Shown here in pieces: positions 12,160 through 22,143 of a stretch of DNA of 54,211 bases (positions are counted from its first letter, which is position 1; every line of letters begins with the position of its first letter). The translations under genes and the position numbers were made by a program. The stretch lies in the NCBI RefSeq assembly GCF_014066305.1, contig NW_023501176.1, forward strand, positions 1 through 54,211, in the 5' to 3' direction. The notes under the pieces were generated by a model. That model was not told the DNA's origin. It worked only from the letters and a program-made list of their open reading frames with translations, and did not search any database. Source of the stretch: Letharia columbiana. Its lineage: Eukaryota > Ascomycota > Lecanoromycetes > Lecanorales > Parmeliaceae.

Positions 12160-12798
12160 TTATGTGATCACGCCGGGATTGCTGATAGCCTCAAGAAAGG
12201 TTTCGACATTGCATAAGACTTGTACGCCCTGCTCATACAAGCCTTGTCTTATGAAACTCTCCGCCGATCTGAGTTGCGATGGACGATCGCTACTGGTGTC
12301 CTGAGAGCCTTCGTAAAATGTTTCCACTATCTCCGGTGTCAAGAGGTTTTGAGCCTCTAGAGATTATCCAGGCTCGCAATATAGGTCGCCGATGATTGAG
12401 AGAAGCACGCGTCGCCAATCATTGCCCTCGACATCATCGGAATCACTGTCATGGAGTGTAGCTCGTGGGAGATCCAACGCTTCGTAGAATTAGCCTTGAA
12501 ACTTGAGTGTCCTAGCCAGCAAGATATCCTTGCTCCGCACAAATATTTGTTCGGTGGAAGACGGTGAGACTACATTGATCGGCCACCACTGAAGGAGCTC
12601 GTGCCTGGCGGACTGCAGTCTTCCGCTTCATGTGAGGTTTTCTGCAGAAGAGCGAGTCCGTTCTCGTCTTCGAACGTTCCACCGTGCGTCACCCTTCAAC
12701 AGTTCATCAATGATCATAGTGAATATTTGCGTAAATAAACTTCTGAAGACCTCTGGTGGGACTTTGTTTTCTCGTCCACTATTCGTAAGAGGGACCTC
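12160..12798 (-). pseudogene. decayed TPR-like gene (possible NLR C-terminal repeat region)
   Basis: One minus-strand frame reads as a coherent protein from about 12798 to the stop at 12160, broken by three in-frame stops at 12630-12628 (TGA), 12492-12490 (TAA) and 12366-12364 (TAA). Segments such as DILLARTLKFQG, FYEALDL, WRRVLLSIIGDLYCEPG and RSAESFIRQGLYEQGVQVL have the helix-pair pattern of tetratricopeptide repeats. They resemble the repeats that end some fungal NB-ARC/NACHT proteins, but I see no nucleotide-binding domain. Each stop is one C-to-T change from a fitting codon (CGA or CAA). Coding-like sequence continues upstream to about 13037 in other frames, with a possible intron. Confidence 0.55.
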
Positions 12799-13103
12799 TC
12801 ATGTTACGCGACACAGATGTGAAGGTAGGCATTATCTGCACCTTGCGAAAGCCTTTTGGCCTGATCGACAGCCTTCCCCCTCCACAACGTATTGGAGAAT
12901 CGTGAAGCGACTAGCGGCAGTCTCCACTTACCTTTGCGAGGCTTTAACAGCAGATACTGCAGAAGCGAATGAGGATTGAAATGCTCGCAACTGGACGCAT
13001 ATTCTATGCGCGCTATCACTTCTATCCACGAGCTCACCTACAACAGGTAGTGAGCCACGCAGACGAACGTACTCAGCTTAAAGTCTATTATATAGGATAT
13101 CTC

Positions 13104-14783
13104 TCAAGCATTTGTTTCCAGGAGGCGGAGAGCACCACCGACTAGGTACAGACTTCCTGTCACCAAAGTCTGCATTCCGTTGTCACGATCTCCTATGTCC
13201 TTTGCAAGGTTCAAAGCACCCTCAATGGTTGGCTCGATTGCTATGTCGACATTGGGATTAATACTCTTGTAAGCGTCAACATAATCCTTCTGAACATCCA
13301 GTGAGAAAGGCTTTTTGGGAGGGTTTGAACATTGATCTGCATGGACAATCAGCTAGGGTTAGGTACCATCGAGAATTATCCATGGCCATACTAATGCCGA
13401 CAGTACCGTCTTGTCTTTCTTCATAGGTGCTCAAGATGACGTGTTGTATCTGCATTCCACTTTCCTGTAAACCTCTAGCAACACCTTTTAGGATGGCCGC
13501 TCCATCGCGTTCAGATACGTGGCTGAAAATGAGAATGCGCGTGACTGGCAGGACTTTGCTGGAGTTTTCAGCTTTCGATTCCGTGTTTCTCAAATTGGAC
13601 ATTTCCAGGTACCGTTGGCTCTCCGAGACGGTCTCAGCAAACCACTGCGCAGCCTTCTGAATACTCAGCTCATTGTGGGCTCCATCAAGAAACCACTGGT
13701 AGTCCCCATCGATGATCCGTTGATATCTTCCGGGCCAGGAAAAACGATCTACACCTCGAATAACGTCTTGCGACATCAGGCTACAATACTCTTTAGGTGC
13801 CTTTGCCTTCAGGAAAGTGTCGGCAAGAGCGATAGCAAGCGAAGAATTTTTTTGCTGGACCTCTGGCTTCAACGCATCCGCTTTGCAGGGCAGTGTAGGA
13901 TCGACATCGACAAACCCCAATGCCACATTTTTCTCACTTGCTCGCGCCTGTAATACTGTAGCAACTGCGGGCTCCTGGAGAGTTGAAAAAGCAGGGCTTC
14001 CATACTTCAAAATTCCCGCCTTATGCCAGGCGATGTTTTCGATCGATGGGCCGAGCTGCTCAATATGATCCATCCCGATTGTTGTAATTCCGGTGACGAT
14101 AGGCTTTTGGATAACATTTGTAGCGTCATATTCTCCACCATTATGAGTCTCGTAGATCGCAACGTCAATCCCCTCTCTAATGAATGCGTGGACCGACGCA
14201 AGCATTAGGAGCTGGAGGTAACGGGGTTTTGGGGTATTGTGAGACAAACCGTCCCAGACTTCAAAAACGTATTTCGCAAAAAGGTCTTCCGATATGGTTT
14301 TTGAGTCGATCTGGATCCTCTCTTGTACATGCTTCAAATGGGGGGAAGTGTAGAGTCCGATTCTTCGTGGAAACCCGGTCCTTTCGCCATGCGCTTTCAG
14401 GAACGAGTTGACGAAAGCACATGTGCTACCCTTCCCTTTCGTCCCTGCGACATGCACAACATTGAGACTGTTGACGTCATTTTCCTAATCCTCTGGTCAA
14501 CAAGCTGTCGACATCGCCTCCGAATAGATACTGATACTGAATGCCCAAGTTCTTGTAGCCAACCTTTCATTCCTACCAAGCTGGGTGTCCCTTTCATGCT
14601 AGGCGCTCCGTTCAAGCTTGGCATTGAATCTAGGGCGGGTATGTTGCTCGTACCGAGTGCAACCCCCAAGCTGGGTCTAGCTGTCCGGCGTCTGCTATTG
14701 AGAAGGGCAATGGCGCTCTGCGTCACATGAGAAAGTGGCACAATATATAACGGCGTTCCTCTTACCCCATAATTCTTTTCCAT
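13104..14783 (-). CDS. folylpolyglutamate synthase-like paralogue
   Basis: Second Mur-ligase-type gene, tandem with the canonical FPGS. I read four exons: 14783-14766, 14717-14538, 14484-13392 and 13336-13104; about 507 aa. The 3' junction is uncertain (the donor may instead be at 13406). The P-loop AGTKGKGST, YTSPHLKHVQERIQID, GMDHIEQLGPSIENIAWHKAGIL and FLDGAHNELSIQKA are kept. The loop that reads ECGIGGEYDSTN in the neighbour reads ETHNGGEYDATN here, so the residues around the active-site glutamate differ. The N-terminus carries a degenerate repeat of PSL/PSM-G units (around PALDSMPSLNGAPSMKG). Intron 1 is 48 bp, in phase and stop-free, so retention would add 16 residues. Substrate may be folate or something else. 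Confidence 0.82.
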
Positions 14784-15317
14784 CCCAGCTCTTACGGAGT
14801 TATAAAGCCTTTGGCTCCTTCTAACATATATTACTGCATCATCCTACGTTGCGGAGGTTAAGTCAGAGTGTGGGCGGAACAGGTTCTTGGCAGCTGACTA
14901 CACTACTCTACATTGAGCTAGGCTTATCTAGGCTAGGGCTATGAGAGTCTTCTACCCATCATGTCATCTGAGGTGGCCATTGTTGCAGGAACAATTTATT
15001 GATTGCTCTATTGGTAGAGAGGCTGATGCTGTATCTGCTAATGATGTTTCTAATTCGATTGTTTACTAGCTCTTACCACAGCCTAGAGATCAACACTGCA
15101 GGATTAGGATCCTGGACGATGATCTTTAGCTGAATGCAGCTTTGGAACTTGCGCCGCGCTGCCATGAGCCGGTGCTGATACAAAATATAAAAGCATAGGC
15201 CATGCTCCTACGTTTAATCTTTACCTAGTCATCATTGAAGTCAAATGCTACGGAACCATTACTGACACCCATGCCAAACCATCACGAATATTCCCCCATT
15301 CACCTATCGACGAATCT
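14784..15317. other. intergenic region, divergent promoters
   Basis: Lies between the FPGS-like gene and the membrane-protein pseudogene. A TATA-like AAATATAAAAG occurs at about 15182-15192 on the plus strand, suitably placed for the pseudogene downstream. No ORF is supported. Confidence 0.4.
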
Positions 15318-16919
15318 TTGAGCCATAATCCTGATCGTACATCACAGGATAGTAGGGAGAGCATTGAGTTGAAAATTGTTCAACAGCCAGGGGAATCAGC
15401 AGCTCCTCTTGCTCAGCGTCCCAAGAAAAGCTCGCCACCACCTAACTCAAAGGTCTTCAATTCAAACCAGCAGACCCGGAAGCTCTTCTTTCCACAGTTT
15501 TTTGGATGGCTTGGAACTGTTGTTTTCGTCGCTTTCCTACGGGCGACTTTAAAAGTTTTCGAGAATAAGGGGAATTTTTCGAATAATACGAGACACCTTT
15601 TCAACACCATCATTACAGCGCTGAGTTTGGGGCTGGGTCTCAATTTCTTCGTGAGTTTTGTAGTTTATGTGGAAGCCGATTTACTGATGTGGTTTTTCAT
15701 GCGTATAAAGCGTTCAAAGATAGAGCCAAAGTTTTGAGATGGCAGATATTGGCAGGCAGATATTGGCAAGCAGAAGACACAGCGTTCGAGAAGTGGATCT
15801 GATATTGAGCATTGAGAGTCTTCCAAGGTTGTCGAGATCGCGTGGGTTTGTCGAAAGAGACTTTGGACTGTTCTGATCTGTCTTTCATAGGTATGTTTAC
15901 TCCTTGCACAATGGTCATCGAACCCTTTGCTGCTTCCTGTTCGAATGTTGGTGTGTACCGGGAAGGGCCGGGAGACAGTGCCGCTGTGAATTGGGCGTAC
16001 TCTAATGGAATTGTGAACGGCTCTATCACTATACCAACGGAGTACTCAGGTCAGGACTCCACCACTTATATTTATCCCGGCACACAAATCCCACAGAACG
16101 AGACCGAGTACAGCTGCGGTGCTCGGTGCATGCGGATGTGGGCGTTGATTTCAGAGAGCACTTTGCCCGATGATCAAGGCCAAGCAATGGCGTTGATTCG
16201 GTGCCCGATTACCGTTAGCTCCGTCACCAATGTAACACACGATTACCGGATAATTTCGGATGGAATGGCGAAACTGGCTGCCTCGGCAATTGGATTACAG
16301 AGGAAATCCGCTAATCCACCTCAGGATAATGGAACGACAACATGGAGGCAATATCGATTCTATCCCTGGGGGTGAAACCTCCCTTGCTACTATATTCTAG
16401 CGTGCTGTAAGGCTGACTCAAGCTTAGATCCGCCTGGGAAATCCATAACCTCGAAACCGACCAAGTAGGCGCTAACATGGCCTATTTCGCGCTGGCTTCC
16501 CTCGCCTGGATGGTAATTACGGACCCAAGGTTGGTGTTGAGGGTCTCGTGCCTATCCTAGGCTACAACCTCTCTATGCACTGGAGTTATGTCATCGAGCT
16601 ATGTGCCTGCATCGTGGGAGTCCACTTCGTCCTCTTTGCGGCAGCGGTCTATACAAGCAGACTTGTCATTATCAAAGACGATACAATGATCTCTACGGCG
16701 ATATTGTTGAAGCCTTCGGTGGAGCATTTGGGACCCAGAGCGACGTTTTTGGCAGGCAAGGATTTGAGTGAGGCAATCGAATAACATGTGCCCAGAGGCG
16801 TGGTGTAAGGGCCGCGAGAGGATAGGGAACCTGGCAGGACTCCTTCGTATCTTGGGAAAGAGGTGATGCCTAGACGGAGATTGAGTACTCGGCGTCATCC
16901 GGATGGGAGTTATTTGTAG
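15318..16919 (+). pseudogene. broken fungal multi-pass membrane protein gene
   Basis: Remnants in several frames of a large fungal membrane protein. The first part (15318-15737) has a membrane segment (GWLGTVVFVAFLRA) and ITALSLGLGLNFF. The signature SVREVDLILSIESL at about 15776-15820 is thrown out of frame by a perfect 14-bp tandem duplication (15741-15754 and 15755-15768). An extracellular-type region follows (15812-16375, Cys-rich with NxS/T sites), then the last membrane segment (VIELCACIVGVHFVLFAAAV, about 16590). The tail frame runs to 16919 but has stops at 16782-16784 and 16806-16808. The membrane block normally expected after REVDLIL seems missing. I infer a dead gene of the family whose proteins start with LGLGLNI and (S)LREVDLIL; no function is known to me. 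Confidence 0.6.
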
Positions 16920-17492
16920 ATTGGATATAGACTATGTATGGAACATGGGCGATGAGGGCAGTCCGCAGAGTGTGCAGTCAGCATATATTACGGCTCAGTG
17001 CTACATCAGCGCAAACTCTTCGCAACATCTGCTCCTGCAGATCAGAGGATTGCTGGGATAGTATCCTTTGTCAAGCAATCCAGCTGTGCTCTTCAAAGCT
17101 GGTCTGGACACCCACTTATCCCAAAACGCACAATTTGCACATGCACTCCGCCATAGGCAAAGGAAAACCTCAACCCTCCCAACTCCACCACCAATGCATC
17201 CTCACCCTCCCCCATCACCACTTCCACATCACCTCCCTTCATCGCAAAGGTGACGGATGGGATCAAGTCATGGAGGAAGCAGCGGAAGTCGATTGGCGAA
17301 ATACGTAAGGAGTATATTCGGTCTGGAAGTAGCTGGTCATCTTGACAGATGGAAGTTCAACTCAGTGGCTTCCATTCATGTTCAACGCGCTGTCGCAACA
17401 GTAGGCCTACTTCAAAGGCTAGATCTCCGCTACGACTACATTTACCATGAGACATTCAGATCCCCTCCGAACCCTCGGGTTGCCGTACTGTT
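16920..17492. other. intergenic region, no gene supported
   Basis: Short frames exist on the plus strand (for example around 16934-17308, with many His and Pro codons), but nothing recognisable. It lies 3' of both the membrane pseudogene and the P450 gene. Confidence 0.4.
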
Positions 17493-19534
17493 TTAAAGTT
17501 CACGGTCCGCCAATATGAAACGTCGCGGAGCAAACACGAGTTCCAACTTCCCCGGGTGCGAGTTGAACTGATCTTTGAGATCTCGCCACACGGCCACGCC
17601 GTCCTCGCCGGGCGCAAATGCGACATCGAAGTCGTTTACGAGCCTCGCCACGACACTGCGAATCTGCATCATCGCAAGGTTCTTCCCGATGCAATTGTAG
17701 CGCCCTGGTGTACGATGAACGTGATGAGTATTGGGTATATTGCGTGCGGGAAGAGTAAGACGCACCCATGGAGAAGGGAGAGAAGCCTGAGTCATCCTTG
17801 ATCATTTCTGGCCTTGCATACCATCTTTCCGGGACGAACTCGTTGGATCGATCGTAACACGACTCGACTGGAGAAGATCAACACCACAGCTTCCAGTCAC
17901 AGGGAAAGTTCCACTCACGCCGGCCTAAGGAGTATCTCGGCGCTGATACCACTACATTTCCTGGTATGAAGTGACCCGCAATCGTCAAGCCTTCGGGGGG
18001 TGTCTCCCGAAACCCACCCGAAGGTAGGGCAGGGTGCAACCGCAAAGCTTCATTGATCATGCCGTTGAGATGTGCCATTGATTTCAGGGCGTCCAAGCCT
18101 GGAACACTGTTGACGTTCTCCAGCTCTGCTCGTAATTTGACCATCTGGCTGGGGTCATCAGCGAGGTGGTAAAAGATGGATATCAGAGTCGACGCGACAG
18201 TATCACTTCCACGACATGTAAACATCAGCGGGGATCCCTTTGGGGGATCTTCCTCCGCAACAAATACCTTCCAGCGACAATGAGAGCAAAGCAGTCCCCC
18301 CGGAGCCAGTGTTGATCTTTTTCCAAGCGACCCGCATCTTGGCTAGCTTTTAGAAGCCATGACATGACCTATTACTGTGATTAGATATAGAGTAAGTGAG
18401 TAACCCACTACTCAACTCACGTCCCGTTTCGCAGGCTCGTTCTGCTCATGATGTCAGACTCTATCGTACCGTATAATACAGCAGAACGAGACTATACCTT
18501 CATTCGATCTCGAAGCTTCTGCGCCGACCAGCCAAGCAGATTCTTGAAATTCTGTGCTACCCCTGGAATACTATAACCGATTCTGACCAGCCAAGGAACA
18601 GGCGATAGTGGTCCAAGGAGGTTCATACCATCCTGCAGGAGCCCGACCGTAAAGTGGTACTCGTCACTATCGAGCATGTTCAATGGTTCTCCGAAAGCTA
18701 GATCACTCATGACGTCAAATGAGTAGAGGTAGAAGAGTTTGGAGACGTCGACGGCTTTCCCATCCAGTTTCGAGATGCGTAAGTACAATTGTGCTGCAAA
18801 TCTCAATAACCGAGGCTCATACTCTTGCAAAGCTAGACAGATGCCTTTAGTTATAAAATCACAATGAGTGGTGTTGCAGTTTCTCACCTTGAGGACGGAA
18901 AGCTCGTTCCCATATCTTACGCCTTTGGCTATGGGACTCCTTGTCCCTCGTGGTGGCAACGGAGACTCGAGGTTGCATGATATCATACCACGGCGCCTTT
19001 GTGCACTTCGTACTTAGCCCATCGAGAGCCCGTACGGCCTCAGGCTTGAAGATTGATATCTCATTCGGACCTGCGTTGCACTAGTTTAGGTATGTACACA
19101 ACGAGATAAGGCACTGGCAACAAGACTCGGTTTTTCGTACCTGTGCGAATGAAATCACCGTAGCGGTCGTGTAGATCTTCCATGAGTCTAAAATTGGTCG
19201 ACTTCGAAGCCTTGACAACGTTCCACAGCTTCGATACCTTGGCCAAGCGAGGGCCAGGGAAATTGTGTAGACGATGGAAGAACACGCGATAGATGAACAT
19301 GCTACCAAAAAGAGCGATGGCGTAGCAGAATGAAACTGAAGTGGCCATCAAGATTGCGGTTTGTACCCTCTTTCTCTCACAGTAAGCCTCGATGAAGAAG
19401 ACCAAGCACGTCAGGAGTAGATAGAATCTGAATATCTTCGGCGCTTGGATGTGATGTTCGCCTTGTATGAAGTATACCAGATGAGAGGATATGCCAGCGA
19501 GCCCTGATAGGCACAGCTGCAGTGTCCAGAGCAT
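17493..19534 (-). CDS. cytochrome P450 monooxygenase
   Basis: Membrane-anchored haem monooxygenase, apparently intact. Eight exons: 19534-19141, 19070-18888, 18832-18498, 18444-18421, 18368-18268, 18205-17919, 17867-17766 and 17704-17493; about 545 aa. The first ATG in frame is at 19534. N-terminal hydrophobic segments precede the proline-rich hinge NFPGPRLAKVSKLW. The I-helix motif AGSDTVAST is formed across the exon 5/6 junction, the K-helix ExxR is NEALRLHP, and the PERW motif is FVPERW. The haem-binding loop FSMGRYNCIGKNLA is formed across exons 7/8, with its cysteine ligand. The QRRKIWERAFRPQ stretch resembles the C-helix region of fungal CYP67/CYP537-type enzymes, but the family is not certain. 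It sits by a truncated UbiA gene and a membrane acyltransferase, hinting at a former metabolite cluster. Confidence 0.88.
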
Positions 19535-19640
19535 GATCAAGGTCAGGGTGGAAAGTCACAGAGAGCGGAAAGAGAAGAACAACAGGCTTGATGAAAAAGT
19601 GGGCATGGGTATGTTACACGTCAGGTTCGACTTCTCCGCC

Positions 19641-20300
19641 TCACACGCAGGCACCGACAAGGCACAGTGAATTCAAACCCATCCGACTACGAATGAGATT
19701 TCCGAGGTTCGCGATAGCGGTATCCACACCAGTATTACAAGCTTGCAGAAGACCAATGGGGCGGAATCCGGAGTACTGACTGGGAAGCACTTGGTGGGCA
19801 CCACACCAACTAATCAGAGGGAGCTTGTCATGCAGCGACGGGTCTAGATGACTGAACCCAGAGCCAATGATCTGGTCATGGATTCTCGGCTCCGTGATCA
19901 TGCGTCGTTTAATAGAAGCTGACGGGGATGTGTTAGTCTTTCATGTGCCGATTTCATCATAACGGCTTTTCTCATACCCTTTTCCATGCACGATGTGCGC
20001 CCGACTGTACTGGGTAAGAAGCCAAAATAGGCAACAGGAACAATGCCGATAAGGCACAGTCCCATGTCGGCTCCATACATAGACATATTTACGTTGCGGT
20101 ACAAAAGTCATGGTGCGTCAGCCCGGGGATGCCGATCAGAGCAATGCCGCTCGATTGCAACCTCGGCGGCAGAAAAGCCCATGGAGTCATCGTCAGGGAA
20201 GACTTGGGTGCCCAAGCTGTTGAGTCAAGCCTTGGAGCCGAATTCTAGGACGTTCAAGGCAACAGCTGATAAGAATTTGCTAGGATCATTATGCTCTTAC
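19641..20300 (-). pseudogene. unidentified coding-like debris with in-frame stops
   Basis: On the minus strand a protein-like frame runs through about 20300-19898 (VFPDDDSMGFSAAEVAIERH, then YGADMGLCLIGIVPVAYFGF) but is cut by TGA at 20227-20225 and 20110-20108. A further open stretch in another frame (19901-19641) begins near RIHDQIIGSGFSHLDP. The composition looks coding, but I do not recognise the family. Introns could explain one of the stops, not clearly both. Treated as a decayed gene between the P450 and the UbiA fragment. Confidence 0.35.
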
Positions 20301-20669
20301 GGGTGAATGTTTGCTGATAAAGATTCTAGGGAGACTTATACCCAGGCTCATCACTAGGCCGTCACGGATCAGGTCCAAGACAATTCCTGAACCAAGTTCA
20401 AATTCGACTCGTCCCGGAACCTTCACATCCCGTTCCTACATATTCTCCACGTCTACATCCTCCTCCTCACATTCTGACACGTAGTTGTTTCATAACTTCG
20501 CCGTGCTCGCAATATCAACACTACTCGGACTTGTTGGATCTGCTCAAGCGTATATACCCAAAACCTGGACTTCCAAAACAAAGTTTTCAGTCTCCAAAAG
20601 AAATTGAGAAAGATTTCCTCGAACCTCCAAGATACAAGGAATTCATATCCCACCTGACATCAACTGGAA

Positions 20670-21047
20670 ATGTCCTCAACCGAAGCCAAGAAGCGAAATA
20701 TCAATCATGGCCACAACTCAGCAAGTCATGGTCGGAAGGAAACTACTGCTTGGGATACCATAGAGTATGATCTGTATTCGATATGGCTTTTCACCTACAG
20801 CGACCTCAAGACCATCGTTGGACCCAAGACAGCATTCGGAATATTTAACAGCCTCCAGGCTTCAGCTTTTGACCTACCTTGCCTTCAATACTCGACAGCG
20901 TTGAAACGATTACCATTGGTCGTCTTCTGGACATGGATCAACCTCTTACCGTTCTCAATCGATAACCAACGACAACCAGAAGCGATCAGGGAAGATGGAC
21001 CAAAGAATGAAATCAATAAGTTCTATGACTGTGCTTTAGACAAGTAA
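20670..21047 (+). pseudogene. truncated UbiA-family prenyltransferase/terpene cyclase
   Basis: 125-aa N-terminal fragment of a fungal UbiA-superfamily membrane enzyme. Visible are WDTIEYDLYSIWLFTYSDL, a membrane segment (RLPLVVFWTWINLLPF), and the first Asp-rich metal/diphosphate-binding motif in the form DNQRQPEAIRED, as in fungal UbiA enzymes related to the fumagillin-pathway membrane cyclase. The usual continuation after the motif (NKPWRPLPS-like) is replaced by a short tail and a stop, and the remaining seven or so membrane helices are absent. Faint similarity (LQLMPALLSVNML at about 21078-21116) suggests partial remains. Family members are about 300 aa, so this is not functional. Confidence 0.65.
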
Positions 21048-21167
21048 AAATAGGTTGGTTGGTTGATCATGGACTGCAGTTGATGCCGGCTCTGCTCTCG
21101 GTTAATATGTTGTGATTACCTTAGCGTTTAATCTCGTATCCGGCCCGGAGGGATCTACAAGTATGTA

Positions 21168-21458
21168 CAGAGGTCTGCACCGAAAGTCCTGCACCCGCAC
21201 TAGTGCAGCCCTAACCCTACTTTCGGAAAGCGGCCCTGTAGAGGGGAAGCCTAAAAATATCTTCTCACAGCGCATAATAAGATTTAAGGTACTTCTTTTA
21301 GCCTTGATAGGGGTAGTAAGCCCCGAAACCTGGCTAGGGCTAGGTGCGATTCCGAAGAACTTCAGACGTATTATCCAGGTAACCCTTTAGGTGGGGCGTT
21401 ATCCGAAGTCTGAGCGCAAGAGTCTTGGCGGGTGCAGGACTTTCGGTGCAGACCTCTG
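21168..21458. mobile_element. MITE with 31-bp terminal inverted repeats, TA target site
   Basis: A 291-bp element. The left end (21168-21198, starting CAGAGGTCTGCACCG) is the exact reverse complement of the right end (21428-21458) over 31 bp. Both sides are flanked by TA (21166-21167 and 21459-21460), the target duplication of Tc1/mariner (including pogo/Fot1) transposons. The interior has no transposase frame. Perfect repeats suggest recent movement. It lies just after the truncated UbiA fragment. Confidence 0.88.
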
Positions 21459-22143
21459 TAAGTAGGGCACGTATGCCTTGACCTCGTCCGCTATCGAGTA
21501 CGTTCCAGCCTGTTATGATCGTACTCGTGCTAATAGAGAGGCTTTTTTTCAAAGTAGGTCTATCGGTAAGTACTTGAGGAAGGGCTATGGCTTTGGAGTT
21601 TTAGATCCTTTTGGGACTATCGTAGGCTTAGGATCCTTCCTCACGTGATCAAGATCATATTTGACCCCTTCTTATGATTGTTTAGGCTAGTCTTTCATCT
21701 GAGTCGGCGCGTTGTTTTGATTGGCTGAACCCCTGAGTACCTACCTGTACCTTGCTTCACTTATCTTACTTTACCTTACTTATTGAACCCTGCCAGACGA
21801 TAGGATACGCGCGAGTGCCAAGGCGCGCTCATCCTGAACAGGCCCTTGGCACAGATGATCTAATTTCTGTCACATAAAAAATTTGTTTCTTGTAAAAGAA
21901 AATAGATGCGGTCCTTGGCTGCTGCATGGTCCTCTCTCCTCAGATCCTCTTGCACATGTCTTCTTGTATATACGAAAGCGTGAAACTCTTGAGCCGTCGA
22001 GTCAAACATCCCAAAGTCGCGTATAATATAATAATCCGATATGCGCAAGGAGTCGGACCTTAATTTCCCAGTATCAGAAGTCGCATATCTCTCTCTTCTC
22101 CATAGCCACTTCACCGACTCTCTCTTACATCCATCCATCAGCA
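21459..22143. other. intergenic region and promoter of the acyltransferase gene
   Basis: AT-rich, with pyrimidine-rich stretches (ACCTTGCTTCACTTATC, about 21749-21765) and a CT-rich leader before the ATG at 22144. No gene. Confidence 0.45.

Noticed and set aside
13276..13336. Read-through 3' end of the FPGS paralogue (stop at 13276)
   Set aside because: Splicing out about 55-70 bp restores the conserved C-terminus (LVTGSLYLVGGALRLLE) in another frame ending at 13104, so the earlier stop is intronic read-through.
21180..21220. Telomere-like CCCTAACCCTA motif
   Set aside because: A single short occurrence inside the MITE, not an array.
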